Assembly (NCBI GenBank): GCA_019637175.1
Contig: JAHBWD010000004.1
Coordinates: 124,001 to 188,000, forward strand
Reading direction: 5' to 3'
Source: Labilithrix sp.
GTDB taxonomy: Bacteria; Myxococcota_A; Polyangia; Polyangiales; Polyangiaceae
DNA length: 64,000 nt
This document shows positions 48,791-57,585 of the stretch, piece by piece (position 1 is the first letter of the stretch; each line of letters starts with the position of its first letter). The notes beneath the pieces are model-generated. The model did no database searches. It was given only the letters and a program-made list of their open reading frames with translations, and had not been told where the DNA came from. Position numbers and translations under genes: made by a program.

Positions 48791-49561
48791 TCAGGGCTTC
48801 GTCAGCGTGAACGAGCCGGCGCACGTGGGACAGGTCCACGTCCCGGTGATCGTCTTGTCGGTCACCTTCGCGGTGAACGGAAACGCGAGCGTGCCGGCGG
48901 CTCCCTGGACCGCAAACGTCCACGTACCGGTGAGGGTGTCCCCCGCGAGGGTGACCGCCGCGCTGGGCGCGGCGCCCGTCGTCGTGCCGACGAGCGCGCA
49001 CGACGGGATCGAACGGAGCTGGAGGCCCGTGACGTTCCCCGCGCTCGTGAGGGTCGCCCCCGCGGCGCTGAAGGTGATGCTCAGGTTGCCGGCGTTGTTG
49101 AACGTGCACCCGGACGCGACGCGCGTGTTCGTGTACGTGCCCGACCACGGCCCGTCGAGCGACTGGAACGCGGCGCCGATCGCGACGTCGCCGTCCATCG
49201 ACGTCGCGCACGCGGCCGTTCCCGAGCACGCCCCGCTCCATCCGGCGAACACCGAGCCGGGCTCGGACGCGGCCGAGAGCGTCACCGCCGTGCCGCGCTC
49301 GAACGTGCCCGAGCACGTGGTCCCCGCACACGTCACGCCGCCCGGCATCGACGCGATCGAGCCCGGGCCGGAGAGCGTCACCGTGAGCGTGACCGTCTCC
49401 GGCTGGAGCGCAGGACCGCCGCCTTCGGGCGCGCCTGCGTCAGGCCTCGGCGGCGCTCGCTCCGGCATCGGGATGTCGTCCGTCGCGAGCGAGTCTTCGA
49501 TGTCGGGCGCTCCGCACGCCGCGAACAGGACGACCATCGACGTGAGCACGACGGGCCGCAT
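48791..49561 (-). CDS. Lipoprotein with InlB-like repeat and beta-sandwich domain
   Basis: 256 residues from ATG 49561; the longer frame upstream is not used because the signal MRPVVLTSMVVLFAAC starts here. After an Asp/Pro-rich linker, residues 60-120 match the divergent InlB B-repeat (SGPGSIASMPGGVTCAGTTC, then SVFAGWSGACSGTAACATSM). The C-terminal 120 residues form a Cys-containing beta domain (GTWTCPTCAGSFTLTKP). Exported adhesion or scaffold-like protein; no enzyme motif. Confidence 0.83.
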   Translation of the reverse strand: MRPVVLTSMVVLFAACGAPDIEDSLATDDIPMPERAPPRPDAGAPEGGGPALQPETVTLTVTLSGPGSIASMPGGVTCAGTTCSGTFERGTAVTLSAASEPGSVFAGWSGACSGTAACATSMDGDVAIGAAFQSLDGPWSGTYTNTRVASGCTFNNAGNLSITFSAAGATLTSAGNVTGLQLRSIPSCALVGTTTGAAPSAAVTLAGDTLTGTWTFAVQGAAGTLAFPFTAKVTDKTITGTWTCPTCAGSFTLTKP

Positions 49562-49797
49562 TCTTCCCAGAGTAGCAATTTCCGCGGATGGGCTCCACGA
49601 AAGTCCGCAGGCGGCGCGGCGGCGCGCCGATCCCGACGAGACCGCATGGAAGCATCGGTTCCATCGTTCCATCCGGAGGCGTCGCGCTCGACGTCCGCGC
49701 GCCCCACGATCGAGGGATCGCCTGCTTTTTCGAGGCTGAATCGCTTCGAGTCCTTCGCGCAGCGCGGCCGGCGCGGCCTTTGCTGCCGTCGTATCCC

Positions 49798-51321
49798 ATG
49801 AGGACCCTTTCGACGATCCACGCTCTCCTCGCATCGATGGTCGTGCTGAGCGCCTGCAGCTCGGGTGACGAGAAGGCGAACGCCGCTCCGGCCGGCGGCG
49901 GCGCGGTCGGCGCGACCGACGACGACGCAGGCGGCGCGGGGCAGGCCCCCGGCGCAGACGCCGGCGGTTACGACGCCGCTCCCCCTTTTGCACACCCTGT
50001 CTACGTGCCGAATCGTTTCGTGACCGCGACGGCGGCCGGCGGCGGGGACGGCTCGGCCGCTGCGCCGTGGACCCTCGCGGAGGCGATGGCGCAGGCCGTG
50101 GCCGGAGACCGCGTCCAGGTCGCGGAGGGCGTCTACACGGGACCGAATACGCGGAGACGATACGAGCCCGCGTTCTACCCCGCTCACGACGGCACGCCGA
50201 GCGCCCCCATCGTCTTCTTCGCGGAGCATCGCGCCGTCTACTCCACGACGGGCCGCTCCGAAATACGCTGCGGTGGAGGGGTGCAGGAGGCCGGCTGCCC
50301 AGCGATCGGCTGCCTCGAAAACAGCCACGTCGTGCTCGACGGCTTCTTCGTGGACGAGGCGAGCTCCCCGTCGACGGCCGACAGCGGGCCCGTCGTCATC
50401 TGGGGCTCGGACCACTGCTCCGTCGAGTACTTCGAGATCAAGAACCTCCCGCTCGCGCGGGCCGACAACCACAACGCGTTGCGAATCGAGGCCGCCACCG
50501 ACGCCGTCGTCCGCAACAACCGGCTGACCGGAACGAAAGAGACGAACAACCCGAGCCAGAACTTCGCCGCCATCATGGCGTACGACGCCATCCGGATCCT
50601 CATCGAGCACAACGACATCGACGACACCGACGTGGGGATGTTCATCAAGGGCGATCACCAGTACCCGGGGCTCGGCCTCGGCGCCTTCACGATCCAGAAG
50701 AACAAGATCACCCGGTCGCGCTGGGCGGGGCTGCGTTTCGGCGGGATCAAAGCCGCCGAGCCCGCGTACGGGGCGTCGGTCATTCGACAGAATCTGATCG
50801 CCGGCGCTCCCGTCGGGGTCTTGTTCACCGCCTACGACTCGGTGAGCCCGAGGAACTTCACGCTCCAGAACAACACGGTCGCCGGCTGCGCGAGCGGGAT
50901 CGTCTTGGGCTCGCCGACGGCCTCGAACGGCGTCACGAGCGTCTATACGCAGTCGTCCGTGAAGGACAACCTCGTCTCCGGCGGAACGGTCGGGATCGAG
51001 ATTCACGTCAACGCGACCCAGCGCTCGCTCGTCGTCGCGAACGGACTCTCGAGCGACTACGGCTTCTTCTCGAACGTGCAGTACGTCGGAGGGCTCGAGA
51101 CCTGGCGCGGCGACGGCGGTCCGGCGTACGCGACGCTCGCCGCGTGGCGCACGGCCTCTGGATTCGACACGCACTCCAGGACGGGCGACCCCGCCTTCGT
51201 CGACGCCGCTGCCGGCGACTACCGGCTCGCGAGCGGATCGGCTGCGCGCACCGCCTCGAGCACCGGCGGCCCCGTCGGCTGTTACGTGAGCGGCGGCGAC
51301 ATCATCGGCATCGTCCCTTGA
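49798..51321 (+). CDS. Right-handed parallel beta-helix lipoprotein
   Basis: 507 residues from ATG 49798; the open frame begins 70 codons earlier but lacks a signal there. Lipobox VLSAC. After an Ala/Gly/Asp linker, repeats of a pectate-lyase-like parallel beta-helix run from about 80 to 400 (AAPWTLAEAMAQAVAGDRVQV, ALRIEAATDAVVRNNRL, AIRILIEHNDIDDTDVGMFIKGD, FTLQNNTVAGCASGIVLG; longest quoted in part). Such folds bind or cleave polysaccharides. No catalytic signature could be picked out, so binding versus lysis is open. Confidence 0.85.
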   Translation: MRTLSTIHALLASMVVLSACSSGDEKANAAPAGGGAVGATDDDAGGAGQAPGADAGGYDAAPPFAHPVYVPNRFVTATAAGGGDGSAAAPWTLAEAMAQAVAGDRVQVAEGVYTGPNTRRRYEPAFYPAHDGTPSAPIVFFAEHRAVYSTTGRSEIRCGGGVQEAGCPAIGCLENSHVVLDGFFVDEASSPSTADSGPVVIWGSDHCSVEYFEIKNLPLARADNHNALRIEAATDAVVRNNRLTGTKETNNPSQNFAAIMAYDAIRILIEHNDIDDTDVGMFIKGDHQYPGLGLGAFTIQKNKITRSRWAGLRFGGIKAAEPAYGASVIRQNLIAGAPVGVLFTAYDSVSPRNFTLQNNTVAGCASGIVLGSPTASNGVTSVYTQSSVKDNLVSGGTVGIEIHVNATQRSLVVANGLSSDYGFFSNVQYVGGLETWRGDGGPAYATLAAWRTASGFDTHSRTGDPAFVDAAAGDYRLASGSAARTASSTGGPVGCYVSGGDIIGIVP

Positions 51322-51365
51322 GCCGACACGAGCGCGACGCTGCGCGAGCGCGTACAATCGACGAC

Positions 51366-52142
51366 GTGAGCGCCGCGCCGCGTTGCCGTCGATGGTCCGC
51401 GCTCCTCGTCGCGCTGGCGCTCGCCGTCACCACGGCCGACGCGCGCGCGAACGGGCCGGAAGGCAAGCGCCAGGTCGAGCCCGCGCGCGCGGCGCAAGAT
51501 CTCTACAAGAAGGGCGCCGAGAAGTTCCGGACGGGCGACTTCGAGGGCGCGCTCGCGCTCCTCGAGCAGGCCTACGCGCTCGATCCCCACCCCGTGCTCG
51601 TCTACAACATCGCGCGCGCGCACGAGGGCCTCGGCGCGCTCGATGCCGCGGTGCGCGCCTACGAAGAGTACGTCGCGCTCGCGCCGACCGCGTCGGATCG
51701 CGGCGCCGTCGAGTCGCGCGTCGCCGCGCTCAAGAAGCAGATCGCCGAGCGCGCCGAGCTCGAACGACGCGCGAGCGAGCGGACGGAGGCGCGCGTCGAG
51801 ACGCTCCCGGCGCGCGACGACGCACCGGCGACCGCGCCTCCGGCCGCGCGCTCGCCGGTACCTTGGATCGTGGCGGGCGCGGGGGTGACCGCAGGGATCG
51901 CCGGCGGCGTGCTCCACCTGGTCGCGAGCTCGCGCTACGACGGCGCGGTCTCCGAGCCGAGCGCGCAGCGCGCCGCGGAGCTGGAGAGCAGCGCGCGCTC
52001 CCTGCAAACGACCGCCAACATCGTCTTGATCGCCGGCATCGTCGTCGCCGTGAGCGGGGTCGTCGTGGGCCTGCTTTCGGGCGACGCGAGCAACAAGTCG
52101 ACGGCGGGCGGCCCCCCCTGGTCGCGCCCGCTGGCGTTCTGA
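51366..52142 (+). CDS. TPR-repeat membrane protein
   Basis: 258 residues from GTG 51366 with TACAAT-like sequence just upstream. Signal-like N-terminus, then two TPR units (AAQDLYKKGAEKFRTGDFEGALALLEQAYAL, in part; PVLVYNIARAHEGLGALDAAVRAYEEY). A short coiled segment leads to two C-terminal membrane helices (IVAGAGVTAGIAGGVLHLV and NIVLIAGIVVAVSGVVVGLL). This layout is common in myxobacterial envelope proteins. It converges on the kinase gene. Confidence 0.85.
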   Translation: MSAAPRCRRWSALLVALALAVTTADARANGPEGKRQVEPARAAQDLYKKGAEKFRTGDFEGALALLEQAYALDPHPVLVYNIARAHEGLGALDAAVRAYEEYVALAPTASDRGAVESRVAALKKQIAERAELERRASERTEARVETLPARDDAPATAPPAARSPVPWIVAGAGVTAGIAGGVLHLVASSRYDGAVSEPSAQRAAELESSARSLQTTANIVLIAGIVVAVSGVVVGLLSGDASNKSTAGGPPWSRPLAF

Positions 52143-52150
52143 AGCGACCG

Positions 52151-53731
52151 TCAGAGCTTCTCGTAAGCGGGCTTCGACGTCCCCGGCGTCGCGCTGGCGC
52201 GGCTCCTCGTGTGGACCTTCGGTCGCTCGCGCGGCGTGAGCGTCACCGACAGCGTACGCGCGACGGTCGGCACGATCGTCTGCTTGAACGTGTCGAAGCC
52301 CTCACGCCGGATCTCGACCTCGACGGGATCGAAGCTCGCCGGGAGGCGGACCTCGGCGGGCGTCCGCGCGGCGACTTCGCGCCCGTCGACCCACACCGAC
52401 GCGCCCGGCGGAACACTCTCCATCCGCAGCGCCACCTCGGCAGGGAGCGGCGAGACCTCGGGCGGAGCCGACGGCGCGGACGACACGCCGCTCGCGACGG
52501 GAGCCGCAGGGGGCGGCGCCGGAGCCTCGGGTCGGCTCGGTGGTCGAAGCGCGGCGACGGCTCCGGCGGCGAGCAAGAGCGCGGCCGAGGGTAGCGCGAT
52601 CGCCGCGACGCGCCGTCGCGAGCCGCTCGTCTTCGAGCGCGACGCATCGCCATCGTCCGGCGCCGAGACGATCGGCGCGATCGCTCGGCTCGGCTCGACG
52701 CGCGGGAGCTCGATCGTGACGTCGCTCTCGGCGGCTGGGACGCTCGCGACGGACGAACCGGCGTACAAGAGCTCGCGCATCTGCGTCTTCTCACGCGCGC
52801 GCTCGTCGAAGAGCTCGCGCATCGAGGCCGCGAGCTCTTGCTCGGGAAGGAGCTCGCCCGGCGAGCGATGAACGAACGCGGTGAGCTCGCGGCGCATCTC
52901 CGCGGTCGTGGCGTAGCGGTCGCGAGCGTGACGCGCGAGCGCGCGGAGGCAGATCGCCTCGAGCTCCGCGGGGCACTCGGGCGCGATCTCGCGCGGCGGA
53001 ACGATGGGCTCCTCGGTGATCGCTTTGAGTGTCGCGAGCTCGCTGTCGCGCATGAAAAGGCGCCTTTGCGTCGCGAGCTCGTACAAGAGGATGCCGGCCG
53101 CGAAGATGTCCGAGCGCCGATCGAGCGGACGCCCCAGCGCTTGCTCGGGCGACATGTACGCGAACTTCCCCTTGATGACGCCTGCTTCGGTCTTCGTGTG
53201 GCGCTTCATCGCCATCGCGATGCCGAAGTCGAGGAGCTTCACGGCGCCGTCGTAGGTCACGAAGACGTTCTGCGGGCTGACGTCGCGATGCACGAGCTGG
53301 CGAGGAGCGCCCCGCTCGTCCGTCAGCTCGTGCGCGGCGTGAAGCCCGGCGCAGCACTCGGCGACGACGTGCGCGGCGAGACGCGGCCCGAGCTGGAATC
53401 CGCGTGACCAGGCGCGCCGCAGGATGCTGCCGACGCTCTCGCCTTCGAGGTACTCGAGCGCGAGGAACAGGTCTTCTCCTTCGCGATCGAACTCGTGGAC
53501 CGTGACGACGTTCGGGTGGCGCACGGCGGCGAGGATCGCCGCCTCGTCCATGAACATGTCTCTGTATTCCAGCTCCTTCGCGAGGTGCGGGAGGATGCGT
53601 TTGAGCACGACGGGGTGGCAGAACCCGCCGGGACCGAGGGCGCGCGCGAGGAGGATCTCGGCCATCCCGCCCACGGCGAGCGCCGCGATCACTTCGTAGC
53701 GGCCGAGCGACCGCGGCGTCTCCGAGCGCAA
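52151..53731 (-). CDS. Membrane Ser/Thr protein kinase with C-terminal PEGA domain
   Basis: 526 residues. The kinase domain covers 10-270: ATP-binding Lys44 (VVLKRI), catalytic HRD Asp150 in LVHRDVSPQN, DFG Asp168 in KLLDFGIA and activation-loop YMSPEQ. One membrane segment near 375 (AAIALPSAALLLAAGAVAAL) is followed by a Pro/Ala linker and an extracytoplasmic PEGA domain (GASVWVDGREVAARTPAEVRL). The kinase belongs to the PknB-like group typical of myxobacteria. The next gene encodes an FHA-domain activator, a plausible phosphothreonine reader. Confidence 0.95.
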   Translation of the reverse strand: MRSETPRSLGRYEVIAALAVGGMAEILLARALGPGGFCHPVVLKRILPHLAKELEYRDMFMDEAAILAAVRHPNVVTVHEFDREGEDLFLALEYLEGESVGSILRRAWSRGFQLGPRLAAHVVAECCAGLHAAHELTDERGAPRQLVHRDVSPQNVFVTYDGAVKLLDFGIAMAMKRHTKTEAGVIKGKFAYMSPEQALGRPLDRRSDIFAAGILLYELATQRRLFMRDSELATLKAITEEPIVPPREIAPECPAELEAICLRALARHARDRYATTAEMRRELTAFVHRSPGELLPEQELAASMRELFDERAREKTQMRELLYAGSSVASVPAAESDVTIELPRVEPSRAIAPIVSAPDDGDASRSKTSGSRRRVAAIALPSAALLLAAGAVAALRPPSRPEAPAPPPAAPVASGVSSAPSAPPEVSPLPAEVALRMESVPPGASVWVDGREVAARTPAEVRLPASFDPVEVEIRREGFDTFKQTIVPTVARTLSVTLTPRERPKVHTRSRASATPGTSKPAYEKL

Positions 53732-53772
53732 CCCGCGAAGGATAGCTCAGCCGCCCGCGCCCCCGAGAGCCG

Positions 53773-55125
53773 TTATTTCGCGGGCGTCGTCACCCGCCTC
53801 CGGATCATGTCGAAGTAGCGGCGTCCGATGCCCGCGGCCTCGGCGGCGCGCGCGGCGTTGCCTCCGTGCTCCGCGAGGAGCGTGATCGTGTACCGCCGCT
53901 CGAGCTCCTCGCTCGTCTTGAGCCGTGCGATCGGCAGCGGCAAGCGCTGCGCGACCACGCCGTCGATGAAGTCGCCCGACGGCGTCGCGCTCGGCGCGAG
54001 GGGCGACGCGCTCGCCGAGAGCGGCGCGAGGTCTCCCAGCGCGAGCTGCCGCGCGACGGCGTTCCGGAGCGCGCGAGCGTTTCCCGGCCAAGCGTCGTCG
54101 ACCCACCGCGCGAGCACCCCCGCCGGCACGTCGCCCGCGCCGCCGAGCGCGTGCCAGAAGTGCGACGCGAGGAACGCGACGTCTCCCTGTCGCCGCCGGA
54201 GCGGAGGCAGCTCGATGCGGCCGACGCTCAGGCGATGGAAGAGATCGTCGCGGAAACGGCCCGCCTGCACCTCGCGATCGAGGTTGCGGCGCGTGGCCGC
54301 GAGCACGAACACGTCGACCTTGATCCAGCGATCGCCGCCGATGCGCCGGACCTCTCCGCGCTCGATCGCGCGCAGCAGCTTCGATTGGAGCGCGACGTCG
54401 AGATCGCCGATCTCGTCGATGAGGAGCGTGCCGCCGTGCGCCTGCTCGAAGACACCTTTGCGCATCGTGAGCGCGTTCGTGAACGCGCCTCGCTCGTGGC
54501 CGAAGAGCTCCGCCTCGAGCAGGTTGGGCGGCGTGGCCGTGCAGTCGAAGACGACGTACGGCCCGTCGCGACGCGGGCTCGCGTCGTGCAGCGCCTCCGC
54601 GAGCACCTCCTTGCCCGTGCCGGTCTCGCCTTCGATGACGACGGGGATCGCTCCGTGCGCGAGCCGGGCCATGAGCGGATACAGCCGGCGCATCTCCGGG
54701 CTCCGTCCCATCAGCTTGCCGAAGTGATCGTCGGCGGCGTCCGCGCTCGACGTGGAGGCCGGCTGAACGCGCTTCACGCGGAGAGTCGTCGAGCCGAGTC
54801 GCACCTCTTCGCCGCCCGCGAGGCGCGCCTCGACGATCTCGATCCCGTCGACGAAAGTCCCGTTCGTCGACTGAAGGTCGCGCACGACGAGCTTGCCACC
54901 ATGGACGAACGCCTCGAGGTGGCGCCGCGAGACCTCGGGGTCGGCGAGGCGGAGATCGCACGCCGGGCTCTGTCCGACGAGCGCCGGGCCAGGGCGCTCG
55001 GGCTCGATGACGAGCCTCGACGCCGGGGTCGACACTCCCGCGATCTCGATACAAAATGCAGGCGCGGCGTCGAAGACCCCGGCCTTCCGGACCGTCCCGG
55101 CGTGATCGTCGAATGGGTTCGTCAT
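53773..55125 (-). CDS. FHA-domain sigma-54-dependent activator
   Basis: 450 residues. FHA domain at about 35-115 (ALVGQSPACDLRL, VSRRHLEAFV, QSTNGTFVDG). AAA+ domain: Walker A GETGTGKE (166-173), Walker B LLIDE (234-238) and the sigma-54-contact loop reads GAFTNA (213-218) instead of GAFTGA. A C-terminal Fis-type helix-turn-helix (LAEHGGNAARAAEAAGIGRRY) completes it. Phosphothreonine input and sigma-54 output are expected; regulon unknown. It precedes the PEGA kinase gene on the same strand by 41 bases. Confidence 0.93.
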   Translation of the reverse strand: MTNPFDDHAGTVRKAGVFDAAPAFCIEIAGVSTPASRLVIEPERPGPALVGQSPACDLRLADPEVSRRHLEAFVHGGKLVVRDLQSTNGTFVDGIEIVEARLAGGEEVRLGSTTLRVKRVQPASTSSADAADDHFGKLMGRSPEMRRLYPLMARLAHGAIPVVIEGETGTGKEVLAEALHDASPRRDGPYVVFDCTATPPNLLEAELFGHERGAFTNALTMRKGVFEQAHGGTLLIDEIGDLDVALQSKLLRAIERGEVRRIGGDRWIKVDVFVLAATRRNLDREVQAGRFRDDLFHRLSVGRIELPPLRRRQGDVAFLASHFWHALGGAGDVPAGVLARWVDDAWPGNARALRNAVARQLALGDLAPLSASASPLAPSATPSGDFIDGVVAQRLPLPIARLKTSEELERRYTITLLAEHGGNAARAAEAAGIGRRYFDMIRRRVTTPAK

Positions 55126-55892
55126 GGCTCAACAAGAGAAGTAGCCCGAATAGGGCCGGCGCGTCAGGCGTCAGGCGCTTCGCGTTCGCGACGACGATGC
55201 TCGCGGTGAGCGCAGGGATGATCGCGTGCCCTTTCGCCGCGCTCGACTACACGGGCAAGACCTGTTCGCAGGCGAGCCCCTGCCCGGCGGGTTGGTCTTG
55301 CGAGGACGGCCGATGTGCGCGCCCCTCGAGCGCCGACGGGGCGCCGCCGCTCGAGGACGGCGGAGGCGTGGACAGCGGATCGACTTCGGACGGCGCGCTC
55401 GACAGCGCGCTCGAAGCCGCGTCGTGCCCCTCCGCGCCCGACGAGCTCCTGCCGAGCAGCGCCGATCCGGGCTTCGAGCTGGGCTGCGACGCGTGGCGCG
55501 CGGTCGAGATCGCGCAGCTCTCGGCCTCGAACGTGGCGCGCTGCGGAGCGACGTCGTGTCGCGTCTGCTCGACCGCCCTGTTCCACTTGCTCTCCGTGGA
55601 GATGCAGGGAGTCGCGGGCGAGCAGCTCCGCGGTTCGTTCTTCGCCCGCGCCGACGACGCCGACGGCGCCGACGGCGGCCGGGGCATCGCGCAAATCCTG
55701 TCGGGGGGCGACCACTACGACGGGAACGCGATCGTGCTGACGCGCGAGTGGCAACGCGTGACGGTCGTCGCGACGTTGCCGGAGACCGGGCCGATGACAC
55801 TCGCCTTCAAGCTGGATCCGAGCTCGTCGGGGACGTGCGTCCTCGTCGACGACGCTCGCCTCGTGCGGCTCGCCGACGCCTCGGCGGACTGA
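55113..55892 (+). CDS. Putative lipoprotein with Cys-rich EGF-like start
   Basis: 259 residues from ATG 55113, overlapping the divergent activator gene by 13 bases. A signal-like stretch (ATTMLAVSAGMIAC, lipobox-like MIAC) lies about 30 residues in. The mature N-terminus has a Cys-rich block (GKTCSQASPCPAGWSCEDGR, then CARPSSADG), an Asp/Ser linker and a C-terminal beta-sandwich (LSVEMQGVAGEQLRGSFFAR, TREWQRVTVVATLPETGPMT) like a carbohydrate-binding module. No catalytic motif. Confidence 0.75.
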   Translation: MGSSWLNKRSSPNRAGASGVRRFAFATTMLAVSAGMIACPFAALDYTGKTCSQASPCPAGWSCEDGRCARPSSADGAPPLEDGGGVDSGSTSDGALDSALEAASCPSAPDELLPSSADPGFELGCDAWRAVEIAQLSASNVARCGATSCRVCSTALFHLLSVEMQGVAGEQLRGSFFARADDADGADGGRGIAQILSGGDHYDGNAIVLTREWQRVTVVATLPETGPMTLAFKLDPSSSGTCVLVDDARLVRLADASAD

Positions 55893-55966
55893 CCCGAGCC
55901 CACTTTCGTGGAGGATGAGCGGTCGCGCCGCGAGGGGAGTCACGGTAACTTGGTCGTGGCTCCACC

Positions 55967-57148
55967 ATGTCCGATCAGATCCTCGTTGGAACGCGCAAGG
56001 GAACGCTCATCTTCGATCGCACCGGCGCGGGCTGGGCCGCGCGCCCGATCGCCCACGCCGGCATGTCGATCAGCTACGCGGCGCGAGACCCGCGTGACGG
56101 AGCGCTCTGGGTCGCGATGGATCACGCGCACTGGGGCCCCAAGCTCTCCCGCTCGAGAGACGACGGCGCGACCTGGGAGAGCTCGATTCCGATCGGCTAC
56201 CCGAAAGGCGCGCGCTTCGTCGAGCAGCACCTCCCCACCCCGGAGACGGATCCCGGCGCGGAGAAGCCGACGACCTACAAGGAGGCCTCGCTCCTCAAGG
56301 TCTGGGTGCTCGCGTTCGGCGGCCCCGACCAGCCGGGGACGATCCACGCCGGCACGCTGCCCGGCGGCCTCTTCACGAGCCACGACGGCGGCGACCGCTG
56401 GGAGCTCAATCGCCCGCTATGGGATCACGAGAGCCGCGGAGGCGATCTGTTCGCGGGCGACGCCACGAGCAAGAATCACTGGGGCGGCACCCCGGCCGCC
56501 ATGGCCTACGGCGAGTTCGTCCCGGGCATCCACTCGATCGTCGTCGACCCGCGCGACGCCAATCACATCCTCGTCGCCGTGTCGTGCGCCGGCGTGCTCG
56601 AGACGCGCGACGGCGGCAAGACGTGGCAGGGGCGGAACCGCGGCATGCTCAACGACTACCTGCCGAACCCCGAAGCGGAGTGGGGCCACGATCCGCACTT
56701 CATCGCGCAGTGTGCCGCCCAGCCGGAACGCCTCTGGCAGCAGAACCACACCGGCGTCTTCACGAGCGACGACTGCGGCCTCCGCTGGAAGCGCGTGAGC
56801 CGACCCGACGTCGCCGTTCACTTCGGCTTCCCGATCGCCGCCGACGAGCGCGACGGTCGCACCGCCTGGGTCGTCCCCGCCAAAGGGGACGACGAGCGCA
56901 TGACGATCGCCGGCGGGCTCTTCGTCGCCCGAACGCGCGACGGCGGTGAGACCTGGCAGGCGTTTCGCGAAGGCCTGCCGCAAACGAACGCCTACGACGT
57001 CGTCTATCGTCACGCGCTCGACGCGCGCGGCGGCCGTGTGTGCTTCGGCACGACGACCGGCAACGTCTACCTCTCCGAAGACGGCGGCGAGACGTGGCGG
57101 TGCCTCGGGAACAACTTCCCTCCCGTTCACTCCGTGCGCTTCTCCTGA
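55967..57148 (+). CDS. BNR/sialidase-fold beta-propeller protein
   Basis: 393 residues, cytoplasmic (no signal peptide). Asp-box repeats of the BNR type are spaced around the sequence: SRDDGATWESS, SHDGGDRWELN, TRDGGKTWQGR, SDDCGLRWKRV, TRDGGETWQAF and SEDGGETWRCL. The propeller resembles the exo-alpha-sialidase/VPS10 fold, but the absence of a clear catalytic Tyr/Glu/Arg set and of a signal makes a sialidase role doubtful. It is 33 bases upstream of a ThiS/MoaD-like gene, suggesting one unit. Confidence 0.85.
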   Translation: MSDQILVGTRKGTLIFDRTGAGWAARPIAHAGMSISYAARDPRDGALWVAMDHAHWGPKLSRSRDDGATWESSIPIGYPKGARFVEQHLPTPETDPGAEKPTTYKEASLLKVWVLAFGGPDQPGTIHAGTLPGGLFTSHDGGDRWELNRPLWDHESRGGDLFAGDATSKNHWGGTPAAMAYGEFVPGIHSIVVDPRDANHILVAVSCAGVLETRDGGKTWQGRNRGMLNDYLPNPEAEWGHDPHFIAQCAAQPERLWQQNHTGVFTSDDCGLRWKRVSRPDVAVHFGFPIAADERDGRTAWVVPAKGDDERMTIAGGLFVARTRDGGETWQAFREGLPQTNAYDVVYRHALDARGGRVCFGTTTGNVYLSEDGGETWRCLGNNFPPVHSVRFS

Positions 57149-57181
57149 TCGAGACTCATCGAGAACGAAGCGAGCGCGACG

Positions 57182-57454
57182 ATGCCCCACGTGAGCTTCA
57201 CCCGACACCTCCAGCGCTTCTTCCCGACGCTCGCCGAGGGCGACGTGCCCGGCGGCACCGTCCGCGAGATCGTCGACGAGCTCGAGCGGCGGTACCCCGG
57301 GCTCGCGTCGTACCTCACGGACGAGACCGGCAAGGTGAGGCGCCACGTGAACATCTTCGTCGGCGAAGAGCCGATTCGCGATCGCGATCGGCTCACCGAT
57401 CCGCTCGCGCCGGGCGACGAGGTCTTCATCCTGCAAGCGCTCTCGGGCGGGTAG
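57182..57454 (+). CDS. ThiS/MoaD-like ubiquitin-fold protein
   Basis: 90 residues. It has the beta-grasp pattern (VSFTRHLQRFFPTLAEGDVP, TVREIVDELERRYPG, RHVNIFVGEEPIRDRDR) and ends exactly in Gly-Gly (LQALSGG), as required for adenylation and sulfur loading by a MoeB/ThiF-type E1. No E1, MoaE or ThiG gene is in the window. Pairing with a BNR propeller suggests a conjugation or sulfur-carrier system outside cofactor biosynthesis; that is inference. Confidence 0.87.
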   Translation: MPHVSFTRHLQRFFPTLAEGDVPGGTVREIVDELERRYPGLASYLTDETGKVRRHVNIFVGEEPIRDRDRLTDPLAPGDEVFILQALSGG

Positions 57455-57585
57455 CGACACGCAGTGGCTCCTCGACAGGCCCCCTGATGCGCCGGGCCGA
57501 AAGGTCCGATGGCCGCGAAGAAGAAGAAAACCCGACGGGGGGCTCGCGGCAGCCGGAGGGGCGCCGTAGTAGATAGTCGGTGGGA

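Noticed and set aside
55967-57148. Assigning the BNR propeller as a secreted sialidase
   Set aside because: It lacks a signal peptide and I could not find the catalytic arginine triad or Tyr/Glu pair; only the Asp-box fold is supported.
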